Origin: Enterococcus ureasiticus
Lineage (GTDB): Bacteria; Bacillota; Bacilli; Lactobacillales; Enterococcaceae
Direction: 5' to 3'
Length of the DNA: 64,000 nt
Assembly (NCBI RefSeq): GCF_001730285.1
Contig: NZ_MIJZ01000001.1
Coordinates: 1,155,196-1,219,195, forward strand
Below are positions 26,442-36,116 of the stretch, in pieces. Position numbers and translations under genes: made by a program. Under the pieces are notes generated by a model. The model made no database searches, had not been told where the DNA came from, and saw only the letters and a list, made by a program, of their open reading frames with translations. Numbering within the stretch: the stretch's first letter is position 1; each line of letters starts with the position of its first letter.

Positions 26442-28559
26442 TTATTGAGCTTTGTATTCAGCATAGGCATTAACGATTGCTGTAACCATTGATTGGTTTG
26501 GTCTAGTACTTTCACTGGTTAAGTGAGGCAATACGACACTCACAGCGATCTCAGGGTCATTATAAGGTGCATAAGCTACTACGTTACTGTTAACTGTAAC
26601 GTGCTCCCCTACATTGGTTTCGGCAGTACCCGTTTTAGCGGCAATATCAAGTGCTGCACCTTGCATATATTTTCCTGTCGTAAAGACGCCATTTCCGTGT
26701 ACAACATCATAAAACCCATTTTGAATGATTTGCATTTGTTCTGTACTGATATCCACTTTATTCAATTCTTTCGGTTTTAATTCCTCTTTTAAATCACCAA
26801 GTGAACCATCTGACTTGTTATCATAAATTCCTTCAACCACATGTGGCGCAAAACGAGTACCACCATTCGCTACAGTTGAAGCATATTGTGCCAGCTGCAT
26901 TGCTGTATAGGTATCATACTGACCGAAAGATAAATCGAGTAAATGTCCTGGCATTGGCGCTGCATCTGAATCAAAAGCTTTATTTGAAAGTCCAGTTTCC
27001 TCACCAGGTAAATCAATTCCTGTTGAAACACCCATACCATACTCACCAAATGTTTTACGCAAAACATTAAACAAGGTTGGATCTCCCGTTTGATATGGCA
27101 ACTGCATATTGTATTGATAGTCAGTCTTCATCATTTTTAATACTAACTTCATCATATATGCATTGGATGAATACTCTAATGCTTGTTCGGCGCTAAGTGG
27201 AATTTGATTTCCTGGAATTTTATTAAAAACAGACGATTTCTGCTCACTTCCAAAAATTTGTAAAGGCTCATCTATCAACACATCATTACCAGTAATCACG
27301 CCTTGTTCATATCCTGCTGATATCGTGGCTCCTTTTACTACCGAACCAGGTTCAAAAGCTTTATTGATCGTAGCTAGTGGGTTAGATGTCAACTCATTTG
27401 TAGCTGGATCACGATCTAACGCAACCATTGCCATCACCGCACCTGTTTTAGGATTCATGACAACAACGTAGGCACCATCTGAATAAGCGGCATTTCCTGT
27501 TGCCAATAATTGTTGATACTGATCTCGAACAACTTCTTCGATTTTCGCTTGAAAAGCCATATCGATCGTTAATTTTAGATTCTCACCTTTTTTACCTTCT
27601 GATACAGGTGTTTGGGTAACAATTTTCCCTTTACTGTCTAACGTTACTTCTGAGATTGCTTTATGTCCTTGAAGAATGTCTTCGTATTGTTTCTCTAAGT
27701 AACTAGTCCCAACACGATCATTTAGTTCATAGCCTTTAGCAATATATTCATCGGCTTCTTCTGCTGGTAAACCAGCTTTTTGAGAAGATACTTTCCCTAG
27801 AAGACTCCTAAGATCTGTATCACTCGGATAATCTCGATCCCAGTCCATTCCAGTAGAAACTCCAGCGATTTCTGAAGTATTTTCACCAATTATTGCGATT
27901 TCATCCTGAGTGACCCCTTCATTTTTGATAAACGCTGTATTAAGCTCTCCAACTGAGTTCATTCGTTTAAAAATTGTAGCAGCTTGTAACGTATGCCCAT
28001 CAAAATTGATTTCTTCTGGTGTTACTTTTTCCACGGTTTTAACATACAACGTTCCTTCATCTGTGATCTTATTGCCTTTTTCGTCAACTTTGTCTGCATC
28101 AGTCAACCGTTTTTGAGCAGCTTTTAGATTTTCAGGGGTCGCTAACCAAAAATCTTTTTTATCTCGCTCTGTCAATTCATCTGCTGGTACATGGATCAAG
28201 TCATTGACTTTATTTGCGATCGGTACAAGGTCTTTTGTCTGAACCTTTTTACCACGTGTATAAGTAATGGCTAGATTAGCTTTGTTTCCAGCAAGTAAAT
28301 TGCCTTTTGCATCATAAATCTGTCCTCTTGGTGCACTGCTTTTGATTTTTAAAGTTGAGTTCTCCTCAGCTTTTTTTGCATATTGCTGTCCTTCAGCGAT
28401 TTGTAAATAACCTAATCGAACAATCAATGCAACAAACAATCCAAAAATCACAAAAAACAATAAGTTCAAGCGGAACGGTATATGTGATTTTTTACTCTTT
28501 TGTGTCATTGGTTCTTCATTCTCTTTTTTTAATTTATCTAAAAAGCTCATTTTTTTCAT
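26442..28559 (-). CDS. Class B penicillin-binding protein (PBP2-type transpeptidase)
   Basis: 705 residues: cytoplasmic tail, one membrane helix (about 28-50), a PBP dimerisation domain starting at SAPRGQIYDAKGNLL (near 73-87) and a C-terminal transpeptidase domain. The active-site motifs are SVVK (in EPGSVVKGA), SSN (in YSSNAYM) and KTG (in AAKTGTAE). It cross-links peptidoglycan outside the membrane and is likely the elongation-type enzyme. From memory of E. faecalis gene order beside thrS and rpmG, it corresponds to the enzyme called PbpA there. AAGGA precedes the ATG. Confidence 0.92.
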   Translation of the reverse strand: MKKMSFLDKLKKENEEPMTQKSKKSHIPFRLNLLFFVIFGLFVALIVRLGYLQIAEGQQYAKKAEENSTLKIKSSAPRGQIYDAKGNLLAGNKANLAITYTRGKKVQTKDLVPIANKVNDLIHVPADELTERDKKDFWLATPENLKAAQKRLTDADKVDEKGNKITDEGTLYVKTVEKVTPEEINFDGHTLQAATIFKRMNSVGELNTAFIKNEGVTQDEIAIIGENTSEIAGVSTGMDWDRDYPSDTDLRSLLGKVSSQKAGLPAEEADEYIAKGYELNDRVGTSYLEKQYEDILQGHKAISEVTLDSKGKIVTQTPVSEGKKGENLKLTIDMAFQAKIEEVVRDQYQQLLATGNAAYSDGAYVVVMNPKTGAVMAMVALDRDPATNELTSNPLATINKAFEPGSVVKGATISAGYEQGVITGNDVLIDEPLQIFGSEQKSSVFNKIPGNQIPLSAEQALEYSSNAYMMKLVLKMMKTDYQYNMQLPYQTGDPTLFNVLRKTFGEYGMGVSTGIDLPGEETGLSNKAFDSDAAPMPGHLLDLSFGQYDTYTAMQLAQYASTVANGGTRFAPHVVEGIYDNKSDGSLGDLKEELKPKELNKVDISTEQMQIIQNGFYDVVHGNGVFTTGKYMQGAALDIAAKTGTAETNVGEHVTVNSNVVAYAPYNDPEIAVSVVLPHLTSESTRPNQSMVTAIVNAYAEYKAQ

Positions 28560-28671
28560 TTATCCTTAATCCTCCATATGAGAAAAGTCTCGCTTCTCTA
28601 TTGTAACGAAAAAATGCAAAAAAAAATAGAGGGAATCCTCTTACTAAGAAAATATTTAATTTTTACTGAAT

Positions 28672-28707
28672 AAAAATGGACAAAGCATGATCGCCTTGTC
28701 CATTTTT
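28672..28707 (-). terminator. Terminator of thrS
   Basis: AAAAATGGACAA (28672-28683) pairs with TTGTCCATTTTT (28696-28707); further T residues follow. Directly below the thrS stop. Confidence 0.85.
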
Positions 28708-28712
28708 TTTAA

Positions 28713-30653
28713 TTATCTTCTACTATAATTCGCTACATCAGCGACCATACTGTCGACAAAGATATTTAAATCGATGACTTCTGTTTCTTTGCTGCCATAA
28801 CGGCGGATATTAACAGTTGCATCATCCATCTCTTTATCCCCAACCACGATTTGATAAGGAATTTTTTGTGTTTGAGAGGCACGGATCTTGTAACCCATTT
28901 TCTCATTACGATCATCTACTTCAATGCGTAAACCTTGTTCTTGCAGACGTTTTTTTACTTCATACGCATAATCAGAATGAGCGTCAACCGACACTGGAAT
29001 AATTGTCGCTTGGATCGGTGCCAACCAAGTTGGGAAAGCGCCTTTGTACACTTCAGTTAAGTATGCAACAAAGCGTTCCATAGTCGAAACGATTCCTCTG
29101 TGGATAACCAATGGACGGTGTGTATTTTCACCATCTTCACCGACGTAAGTCAGATCAAAACGTTCTGGTAATAGTGCGTCGATTTGAATTGTAGAAAGTG
29201 TTTCTTCCATTCCTAATGCTGTTTTCACTTGAACATCAAGCTTAGGACCGTAAAAGGCTGCTTCACCTTCTGCTTCAAAATAATCGATACCCGCTTCATC
29301 TGCTGCTTCTTTGATCATTGTTTGAGATCTTTCCCACATTGCATCATCGTCAAAGTATTTCTCTTTGTTGTTAGGATCTCTTAAGCTTAAACGGAAACGA
29401 TAATCTGTCACATCAAAATCAGCGTAAACTTCAACCATTAATTTCAATGTACGTAAGAATTCTTCTTTGATTTGATCTGGACGAACAAATGTATGCCCAT
29501 CATTCAATGTCATTTCACGCACACGTTGTAACCCAGATAGAGCCCCAGATTTTTCATAACGGTGCATCATACCGAGTTCTGCTATTCTAATTGGTAATTC
29601 ACGGTAACTGTGGATATCATTTTTATAAACCATCATATGGTGTGGACAGTTCATTGGACGAAGGACTAACATTTCACCATCTCCCATATCCATTGGTGGG
29701 AACATGTCTTCATGATAGTGATCCCAGTGTCCAGATCTCTTATAAAACTCAACGTTGGCCATGATTGGTGTATACACATGTTGATACCCTAAGCTGATTT
29801 CTTTATCTGTAATATAACGCTCGATCGTACGGCGAATTGTCGCACCTTTAGGTAACCAGAATGGTAATCCTGAACCTACATCTGGGTTAAGCATAAATAA
29901 ATCAAGCTCTTTCCCTAATTTACGGTGATCACGTTCTTTCGCTTCTTCACGCATTTTGATAAATTCTTTTAAGTCTTTTTTATCGAAAAAGGCTGTTCCG
30001 TAAATACGTTGCATCATTTGATTGTTGGAATTTCCTCTCCAATACGCACCAGCTACTGATAATAATTGGAATACTTGAATACGACCAGTTGAAGGGACAT
30101 GGACACCACGACATAAATCAACGAAATCACCTTGATCATATACAGTGATAACTTCATCTTCTGGAAGTTCTGAAATCAATTCAACTTTGTAAGGATCATC
30201 TGCAAATAATTCTAGCGCTTCACTCTTAGTAACAACTTTACGGACGATTGGGTTGTTTTCTTTTACGATTTTCATCATTTCTGCTTCAATCGCTGGTAAA
30301 TCTTCTGCTGTTATCGGATTTTCACCATTATCAGTATCATAGTAAAAACCAGAATCAATGGCTGGACCAACACCGAATTTGATTTTTGGGAATAAACGAC
30401 GTAATGCATTAGCCATTAAGTGAGCGGATGAATGACGTAAAATACCTAGTGCATCCTCATGATCTGGTGTCACAATTTCGATATTTCCATCTTCTTCGAT
30501 TGGACGATCTAAATCTATTAATGTGCCATTGAATTTCCCTGCTAATGCTTTTTTAGCTAAACTGTTACTGATACTTTTAGCGATGTCTAATGTTGACGAA
30601 CCAGCCTCAAATTCTTTGACTGCGCCATCTGGAAAAGTAATATTGATTGACAT
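28713..30653 (-). CDS. thrS: Threonyl-tRNA synthetase
   Basis: 646 residues with an N-terminal TGS domain (1-62), the second additional editing domain with [15 protein letters not shown] (near 92-106), a class II catalytic core with the zinc ligand segment [12 protein letters not shown] and LRYxx-type motif 2 around [15 protein letters not shown], and an anticodon-binding domain at the C-terminus. It charges tRNA-Thr and deacylates Ser-tRNA-Thr. TTTGTTTCCTCC on the plus strand shows a good GGAGG site. A T-box leader upstream makes expression respond to uncharged tRNA-Thr. Confidence 0.98.
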   Translation of the reverse strand: MSINITFPDGAVKEFEAGSSTLDIAKSISNSLAKKALAGKFNGTLIDLDRPIEEDGNIEIVTPDHEDALGILRHSSAHLMANALRRLFPKIKFGVGPAIDSGFYYDTDNGENPITAEDLPAIEAEMMKIVKENNPIVRKVVTKSEALELFADDPYKVELISELPEDEVITVYDQGDFVDLCRGVHVPSTGRIQVFQLLSVAGAYWRGNSNNQMMQRIYGTAFFDKKDLKEFIKMREEAKERDHRKLGKELDLFMLNPDVGSGLPFWLPKGATIRRTIERYITDKEISLGYQHVYTPIMANVEFYKRSGHWDHYHEDMFPPMDMGDGEMLVLRPMNCPHHMMVYKNDIHSYRELPIRIAELGMMHRYEKSGALSGLQRVREMTLNDGHTFVRPDQIKEEFLRTLKLMVEVYADFDVTDYRFRLSLRDPNNKEKYFDDDAMWERSQTMIKEAADEAGIDYFEAEGEAAFYGPKLDVQVKTALGMEETLSTIQIDALLPERFDLTYVGEDGENTHRPLVIHRGIVSTMERFVAYLTEVYKGAFPTWLAPIQATIIPVSVDAHSDYAYEVKKRLQEQGLRIEVDDRNEKMGYKIRASQTQKIPYQIVVGDKEMDDATVNIRRYGSKETEVIDLNIFVDSMVADVANYSRR

Positions 30654-30846
30654 TTTTTGTTTCCTCCTTTAGTAAATTATGATTGAAAAAAACTTCTACT
30701 TGCTTGTAGGTGGTGATTCACTAGTATGGTAACTTCTCTCCCGTTGCTCGCCTTGTATTGTTCATCATCTACTCTGGCGAATCCAGTCGTAGTCCTTCAA
30801 TTCTTAGAGTTTGATGCGATCGAAACGCAGCATAGTGATTCACAAC

Positions 30847-31086
30847 AAAAAGTCCTAGTATCCGAATTAAATCAGATACTAGGACGAAAAGTTCGTGGTT
30901 CCACCTATTTTTAAACACAGCAAACAGCTATGTTCCTCAAGCGTGTTAACGGTACGGCCGCCTTTGTTTCAACAAAGGTTGGAAAAAGTGGTCATTCCTT
31001 GTGCAGGTCTGGAAAATTTTCAGCCAAGATTTTCCTCTCTAAAAGACTGCTTGCAAGTTCAGTTGTCTTTCTCATCAATCATTTAT
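30847..31086 (-). ncRNA. T-box leader of thrS (threonine specifier)
   Basis: On the minus strand the canonical T-box AGGTGGAACCACG (30894-30906) precedes a strong terminator, GTCCTAGTATC/GATACTAGGAC (30852-30885) with TTTTTG. The stem I region shows an AGAGAG-like bulge and a specifier loop GAATGACCAC where ACC is a threonine codon followed by A. Uncharged tRNA-Thr would pair with ACC and the T-box, favouring the antiterminator. Confidence 0.93.
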
Positions 31087-31092
31087 GAGTTA

Positions 31093-31121
31093 ATTTAAAC
31101 ACTTCTTCAAATAAAAAGCAA
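31093..31121 (-). promoter_or_regulatory. Promoter of the thrS T-box leader
   Basis: TTGCTT (31116-31121), a 17-bp spacer and TTAAAT (31093-31098) on the minus strand, with transcription expected to start near 31086. Confidence 0.65.
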
Positions 31122-31138
31122 GCATTTCTTATAAATTA

Positions 31139-31318
31139 TTACTTTTTCCATTGACCGCCTTGCGCATAACGATCTTTTTTCATCTCGTTTACGATAACAT
31201 GGATATTCTCTTGAGGAGCTCCTGTATTTCTAGATACAACTTTTGTGATTTCTTTGACCATGTTTGTCAGTTGCTCTTCACTTCGTCCTTCAATTAATTC
31301 AACGTGAATAAATGGCAT
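31139..31318 (-). CDS. 4-oxalocrotonate tautomerase family protein
   Basis: 59 residues beginning [13 protein letters not shown], so that Pro2 becomes the N-terminal catalytic proline after Met removal. Further conserved parts are [11 protein letters not shown] and [10 protein letters not shown], typical of the 4-OT/YwhB type. The physiological substrate in firmicutes is unknown. The ATG at 31318, 7 nt after GGAGG, is required for a terminal proline; upstream in-frame codons would block activity. It may share a promoter region with the methyltransferase upstream. Confidence 0.9.
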   Translation of the reverse strand: MPFIHVELIEGRSEEQLTNMVKEITKVVSRNTGAPQENIHVIVNEMKKDRYAQGGQWKK

Positions 31319-31377
31319 ACTTTTTCCTCCGTTCATTTTTTTTATACTTCAATGATACCACTGTTTAAACAATCTAT

Positions 31378-31971
31378 TTATTTTTCAGCATTCAAAATAA
31401 ACATAGACGCATCTTGGTTCATAAATATATTCTGACCGTGATAAAAAGTTCGGCTAGAGATCGATTTAAATCCGATTTTTTCAAGTTGTGTTTTTAACTC
31501 AAGCTGAGAAAAGCCATTATGAACTTTCTCATGATTGATGTTTTCATTTTTATCAAAATCGACAACTAAAATATGTCCTTTTGGATTTAATGCTTGATAT
31601 AATGACTTCAAAATATCCAGTGTATCAGGAACATGTAAGAGAACTAAAGAAACAATGATCAGGTCAGCTTTTATATTCAGCGTATCTTCGTTAGAAAAAC
31701 TCCCCACTACTGTTTTTACATTTATTCGATTCATTTGCGCGATTTTTTGGTCAACAACGTGGATCATTTCTTTAGATGGATCGACAAATAGCATTTCCTC
31801 AAATTCATCTGAAATTTGTAGACCAATCAATCCTGTACCACAGCCATAATCTAGTCCAGTTTTACCTGTTGTATCACCTAATTCTGTCTGGATTCCTTTT
31901 GTGATAATACTTGCCAACTCTAATTGTTTTGGTGAATCGTAGTGTTGTGCAATTCGGTCAAAAATATTCAT
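31378..31971 (-). CDS. Class I SAM-dependent methyltransferase
   Basis: 197 residues: the SAM-binding motif I GLDYGCGTGLIGLQI (near 42-56), an acidic residue after beta2 in FVDPSKEM and motif IV VSLVLLHVP. Resembles small UbiE-like methyltransferases; the substrate is unknown. The ATG at 31971 follows GGAAGG. It lies 34 nt from the Nudix gene and was probably transcribed with it. Confidence 0.8.
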   Translation of the reverse strand: MNIFDRIAQHYDSPKQLELASIITKGIQTELGDTTGKTGLDYGCGTGLIGLQISDEFEEMLFVDPSKEMIHVVDQKIAQMNRINVKTVVGSFSNEDTLNIKADLIIVSLVLLHVPDTLDILKSLYQALNPKGHILVVDFDKNENINHEKVHNGFSQLELKTQLEKIGFKSISSRTFYHGQNIFMNQDASMFILNAEK

Positions 31972-32005
31972 GGGCCTTCCCCTTTTCTTCATAGTACTTC
32001 TTACC

Positions 32006-32500
32006 TTAATCTGTTATTTTTTGCTGCAGCTTTTTACAAACTTCATAGTCAAAAGGGGTGAATTTCCCCTCTAATCTATATTTTTTTATCTCATTAAAGT
32101 GCATAAATCTAGTTGCTATAACTTCTTCTTCTTGAAGTACTAGCCTAGACAGCTTAACCTCTTTAATTATCAAATAGCTATCTATTAGTAAATGTAACGG
32201 CGCATATACAGTTGTGCCAATAAATTCGAGTTCAGATACTTCTACAGCAATGCCTATTTCTTCATGCAATTCTCGAATAGCTGCTACTTCACTTTTTTCA
32301 TTCGATTCAACTGCTCCCCCTGGAATTTCCCAATATAGCCCCATTTGCTTTTTAGGATGTCTCTGTGTAACTAAAAATTCTCTATTATGATTTAATATGA
32401 CAATACATGCTGCTAATTGAAATTCATCTTCTAAGAGTGCTTCTCCACGTTGAATTATTTTTCCAGTTTTCATATGATTTACATCATAAATATCAAGCAT
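32006..32500 (-). CDS. Nudix hydrolase
   Basis: 164 residues with a complete Nudix box, G-x5-E-x7-REL-x-EE-x-G-I (GAVESNE...RELHEEIGI, near 65-87), which binds the metal needed to cleave nucleoside diphosphate derivatives. The preceding GLYWEIPGG is the usual entry to the box. Substrate not predictable. The start is taken as ATG at 32500; a GTG three codons upstream overlaps the likely ribosome-binding site. Lies upstream of the methyltransferase gene. Confidence 0.88.
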   Translation of the reverse strand: MLDIYDVNHMKTGKIIQRGEALLEDEFQLAACIVILNHNREFLVTQRHPKKQMGLYWEIPGGAVESNEKSEVAAIRELHEEIGIAVEVSELEFIGTTVYAPLHLLIDSYLIIKEVKLSRLVLQEEEVIATRFMHFNEIKKYRLEGKFTPFDYEVCKKLQQKITD

Positions 32501-32557
32501 TTTTCTCACTCTTTTCTTATTAAAAAAGAAGCCCTAATGGACTTCTTTTACTTATTT

Positions 32558-34030
32558 TTAAGCTGGTTCACCATAATCAACTGGTTTATCGAATTCTCCA
32601 GGTGCATCATCATAGATATGTCCATAAACGATTACCGGCATTCCTGCATAAGCGCCATTGAAAATTTGAGCAACTGCAGCTCCTGGTGTATTGATACAAC
32701 CATTACTACCAAAGTTTGTTTTGTAGGCTTCTTTGTTTCCGAAATATTCTGCTTTATAATCTGCATCATGAATTCCAATTTGTGTCACCACACCGCCGAA
32801 ACTCTTCAACGGCATCCAATATTTTACTGGTACGCTGTATTTTGATCCATCAAGCATTTCACCTTCTAATTTTGTATCTGTATCTTTATACAAAATGGTA
32901 TGGAAGCCAGGAACGGTTGCAGTTCCTTTATTATAGCGGCCAGTGATTACGTCTGTTTCAACGACCTTTACGCCATCTTTAAAGAAGTACATTTTTTGAT
33001 CGTTTAGATCGATTTCTACATAATCCTTATCAACTGTCGATGATTGATTTACATCCCCATCAATTGGCACTGTAACAGCTTCAGTATCTTTGTCGCTATT
33101 GATTGCTTGAACGATCAAATCTCTTGTTTGCGGCATATTGATATCCCAACCATAACTGCCATTGTTTTTATATTTTGTTGTTACACCATGAACATTTTTA
33201 AAAATGATCGGTTTGAAAATAGAACCATATTTTTGATTTGTTTGCTCTACCCAAGCGTAGACTTTATTTGGATCAACATTTCCACTTTCATCAATAAATG
33301 ATTGGATTTCTTCCTTAGTAAGAGGTAACTTTTCGCCATTGATGTCAAGCGTGATCGCTTTATTTTCTTTTTTCGATAATACCGTTAGTTTTTCTTGCAG
33401 GCCTTTGTCATCTTTGGTAACTGCTGGTTTGTGATAAAACTCTTTTACATCATAGACATAATTGCCTTTATTGGCGTCAACATCCTTTAATACTTGATTC
33501 ATCAAAGCTTCTTTATCGACAGCCGTCCCAACTTGTTCTGGTACGATTTGATAATTACCATCAACTTTTTCGATTCGAGCATCTTGACTTGGCGTTCCTT
33601 GTTCAAAAGTAAGCTCGTTTAATTTGTTTTTCAATTCTGTTTTATAATCTTCATTGATTGGTAATTTGATTGAACGATCCCCAATATTTTGTTTTAAATA
33701 CTCTTCTGTGATTTCATATTTTTCAGGTAATTCAATTTTTTCTTCTTTGTCATTCACTTTGATCACAACAGATTCAGCTTTATTCAGTTCTTCTAGTTTC
33801 TTTTTCGCATCTTTTGCGTTCAATAAACTGATATCAACACCATTTGCCTTCGCAGTGATAAAGAAGTGTGATTGGAAATAGGCAAGCCCGCCAGTAAATA
33901 CTAATGCTAAACAAATCAGCAAACCGACTACTGGGACTAACCATTTCTTCTTTTTATTATTTGAGTGATTATTATTTTTAGGTGCCCTTGTGTTTTTTTC
34001 TGAGCGGCTAACTGCTTCTTCGTTTTCCAT
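32558..34030 (-). CDS. L,D-transpeptidase (YkuD) with PG-binding domains
   Basis: 490 residues: a cytoplasmic Asn/Lys-rich tail, one membrane helix (about 29-51), two repeated peptidoglycan-binding_4 type domains and a C-terminal YkuD domain. The catalytic motif is complete: HDADY followed by SNGCINTPG, with the nucleophile Cys in the latter. Such enzymes form 3-3 cross-links, as E. faecium Ldt-fm, and can give beta-lactam tolerance. The layout and length match E. faecalis Ldt-fs. AAGGAAG lies upstream of the ATG. Confidence 0.93.
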   Translation of the reverse strand: MENEEAVSRSEKNTRAPKNNNHSNNKKKKWLVPVVGLLICLALVFTGGLAYFQSHFFITAKANGVDISLLNAKDAKKKLEELNKAESVVIKVNDKEEKIELPEKYEITEEYLKQNIGDRSIKLPINEDYKTELKNKLNELTFEQGTPSQDARIEKVDGNYQIVPEQVGTAVDKEALMNQVLKDVDANKGNYVYDVKEFYHKPAVTKDDKGLQEKLTVLSKKENKAITLDINGEKLPLTKEEIQSFIDESGNVDPNKVYAWVEQTNQKYGSIFKPIIFKNVHGVTTKYKNNGSYGWDINMPQTRDLIVQAINSDKDTEAVTVPIDGDVNQSSTVDKDYVEIDLNDQKMYFFKDGVKVVETDVITGRYNKGTATVPGFHTILYKDTDTKLEGEMLDGSKYSVPVKYWMPLKSFGGVVTQIGIHDADYKAEYFGNKEAYKTNFGSNGCINTPGAAVAQIFNGAYAGMPVIVYGHIYDDAPGEFDKPVDYGEPA

Positions 34031-34453
34031 TGAGCTATCTTCCTTTTTTTATGATTTATATGCTTACTTTGATTCAATGCTTTTCCTGTTTCAGAAATAA
34101 AATAAAAGGAAGTACGTCTCCCTCTGATTGTCTTAAAATTTTTCTATTCATTCTTATTGATAATTTTATTTTAAAGCTAGTTTAGTTAACTTTCCCTCAA
34201 TCTTCAATTAATTTGCTTACATATGAGAAAAAATTCATGTTTTTTATGTATAAATGCTAAATTCTACTTTTTTCTGATAAACAGGAAGTAACACCCATCA
34301 AAATTCGATACAGTGCACTTATCATTCTACCACACATAAGGGAGAGGAAAAAAGACTATTTGACAATATCTTTGCTGAAATTCTAATTTATTTACAATAA
34401 ACTTAAAATTCCGCCCCAATCCTCGCTCGGTTTCTCTAAAAGATCTACTCAAA
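34031..34453. other. Intergenic region upstream of the L,D-transpeptidase gene
   Basis: 423 bp, AT-rich. It must contain the L,D-transpeptidase promoter, but candidates (for example TTGAAT at about 34070 on the minus strand) lie too close to the ribosome-binding site to be convincing. A plus-strand TTGACA occurs near 34360 without a gene to serve. No gene or stable RNA structure seen. Confidence 0.4.
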
Positions 34454-35305
34454 TTAATGACTATCATTAAAATTCATTGTATATTTCATGACTTTTTCAG
34501 CCGTTTTTCGATCATAAACCAAACCGTTTTTTTGTGAAAAGTTCCAAGCATAATCATCAAACTGCTTTTGTAATGTGATTAATGCAGACCAAGCTAAAGA
34601 AATACTAGAAACATCCATCGTTTTTAAGACCGCTTCATATTGTTCATTTGTCAAATAATCAGGCAAGTATTTGTAATTTTTCCCTACACTGAAATGGTAG
34701 TCGTGATCTGCTCCAACTTGCCAAGAAAGTAAGCGTAAAAGTTCTTTTCGACAGTTTTCATTTAAATGATCTGCCGCATAAAACAGTTCATTACGACATA
34801 ATCCTTTGACAACATACGTGCTGACCCACCAGAATTCATTACAACAATCTAAAAATTCTGCCTGACTAGGACGTTTCACCCAATAATCTTGATCTGTAGC
34901 TTCCGTTAATTTAGGTAACAATTGCTCTTTATCCAATAAAATCTCAGCTAAACGATCTCCTTCATTCCAAGTATTCGCCTGCTCTTTTGGGCAAAGAGTC
35001 AAATCGATTCGATTGCCATCTTCAAATAACATTAAATAAGTAAATCTTCCGTTTCTTGTTGGCGGAAACAACACCATATCTTCTGGTGTCTGCATAATTA
35101 AACGAGGTCCAAATCGATCGATCCACGACTGGTCTTTGACAAATGCGTCTAAAGATTCCACAATATAAACAATATCATAATCCTGAAATGAATCTTTTGG
35201 TACTTGTTTATTTGTCCGTGAACCGTTCATCCCGACAGCTAGTACCTTAGGATCGTTTTTGGCTGTATCTAAAATCAAGCGAAACATTTCTTCTTCGGTT
35301 CTCAT
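34454..35305 (-). CDS. ANT(6)-like aminoglycoside nucleotidyltransferase family protein
   Basis: 283 residues resembling streptomycin 6-adenylyltransferases (AadE/AadK). The nucleotidyltransferase core has VGMNGSRTNK (near 24-33) followed by the metal-binding DYDIVYIV (near 43-50), then DGNRIDLTLCP with the third acidic residue. All three catalytic acidic residues appear present. Members may or may not confer streptomycin resistance; function is not proven by sequence. No mobile element flanks it and base use looks like its neighbours, so it seems a resident gene. The ATG at 35305 has GGAGGGG upstream. Confidence 0.82.
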   Translation of the reverse strand: MRTEEEMFRLILDTAKNDPKVLAVGMNGSRTNKQVPKDSFQDYDIVYIVESLDAFVKDQSWIDRFGPRLIMQTPEDMVLFPPTRNGRFTYLMLFEDGNRIDLTLCPKEQANTWNEGDRLAEILLDKEQLLPKLTEATDQDYWVKRPSQAEFLDCCNEFWWVSTYVVKGLCRNELFYAADHLNENCRKELLRLLSWQVGADHDYHFSVGKNYKYLPDYLTNEQYEAVLKTMDVSSISLAWSALITLQKQFDDYAWNFSQKNGLVYDRKTAEKVMKYTMNFNDSH

Positions 35306-35464
35306 AGTACCCCTCCACTTTTTCGTCTTACCTAGAGTATAAGACAAGTTCGTCTGCTATGTTATACTTTCTCTTAAAAACGTTAAAAAAACTTTAAAAA
35401 AAGAAACCACAAGTACTATTCAATTTGTTTATCTACTACACTAGATAGGAAAGGTTGTGGTGTT

Positions 35465-36046
35465 ATGAAATGGGTGAAACGAATTATGTTGATTATTATA
35501 GGGGTAGGAATTATTTATGCAGGTCTCGTTCTTTTTCTAATCTTAAGCGGAACAAAAGATCAGCCAACAGCAGCACCTGATACTGTACTTATTTTAGGGG
35601 CACAAGTAAAAGGCACTTCAAAAGACAATGCCTATCCAAGCACAGTTTTAAAAGAAAGACTAGATGCAGCAATTCCATATTTAAAAGAGCATCCAACTGC
35701 GACAGCAATCGTTTGCGGGGGGAAAGGATCTGATGAACCTGATAGCGAAGCCAATGTGATGGCGGAATATTTAAGAGTTCACGGGATTTCACAAAAACAA
35801 ATCTTGACTGAAGACACCTCTACCCGCACCAAAGAAAATATTCAAAATGCCCAAGAAAAACAAGCGCTAGGAAATACAGTGATTGTTACAAGTGACTTTC
35901 ATATGTACCGCTCAAAGTTATTAGCAAAACGGCTGGGGATTTCTGAAATCAGCGGACTTCCGGCAGTTTCTAAGTCTTCTGCTAGATTTAAAACATATGT
36001 TAGGGAGATCGTTGCTCTAGGGTATGGTTTGCTTTTTGATCATTGA
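35465..36046 (+). CDS. YdcF/SanA-like DUF218 membrane protein
   Basis: 193 residues: an N-terminal membrane helix (about 8-30) and a DUF218 domain outside with DTVLILGAQVKG (near 39-50), IVCGGKGSDEPDSEA and the C-terminal VTSDFHMYRSKLLAKRLG. Relatives such as SanA and ElyC affect envelope integrity or undecaprenyl-phosphate carrier use in E. coli. AAAGGTTG precedes the ATG. Single gene, divergent from the ANT(6)-like gene. Confidence 0.88.
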   Translation: MKWVKRIMLIIIGVGIIYAGLVLFLILSGTKDQPTAAPDTVLILGAQVKGTSKDNAYPSTVLKERLDAAIPYLKEHPTATAIVCGGKGSDEPDSEANVMAEYLRVHGISQKQILTEDTSTRTKENIQNAQEKQALGNTVIVTSDFHMYRSKLLAKRLGISEISGLPAVSKSSARFKTYVREIVALGYGLLFDH

Positions 36047-36079
36047 GTTTAAATAAGATTTTTGTTCAAATTTGTTGCC

Positions 36080-36116
36080 CCCTAGATAAATCTTCCTTAT
36101 TCAGGTTTATCTAGGG
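36080..36116 (+). terminator. Terminator overlapping the end of the second DUF916 gene
   Basis: CCCTAGATAAA (36080-36090) pairs with TTTATCTAGGG (36106-36116), then a T-rich tract on the plus strand. Its right arm lies in the last codons of the convergent gene. Confidence 0.75.

Noticed and set aside
30726..31098. Open frames on the plus strand ahead of thrS
   Set aside because: They lie in the T-box leader, lack ribosome-binding sites and are explained by RNA structure on the minus strand.
34355..34395. Plus-strand TTGACA with a TAATTT-like -10
   Set aside because: It leads straight into a convergent gene and no RNA or open frame follows; likely chance in AT-rich DNA.
34454..36046. Recent resistance-gene transfer suggested by the ANT(6)-like gene
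   Set aside because: No transposase, inverted repeat or base-composition shift is visible around it.
36080..36116. Possible attachment site from the inverted repeat near the end of cluster 2
   Set aside because: It has a T tract after the stem and works as a terminator; no integrase or boundary change is present.
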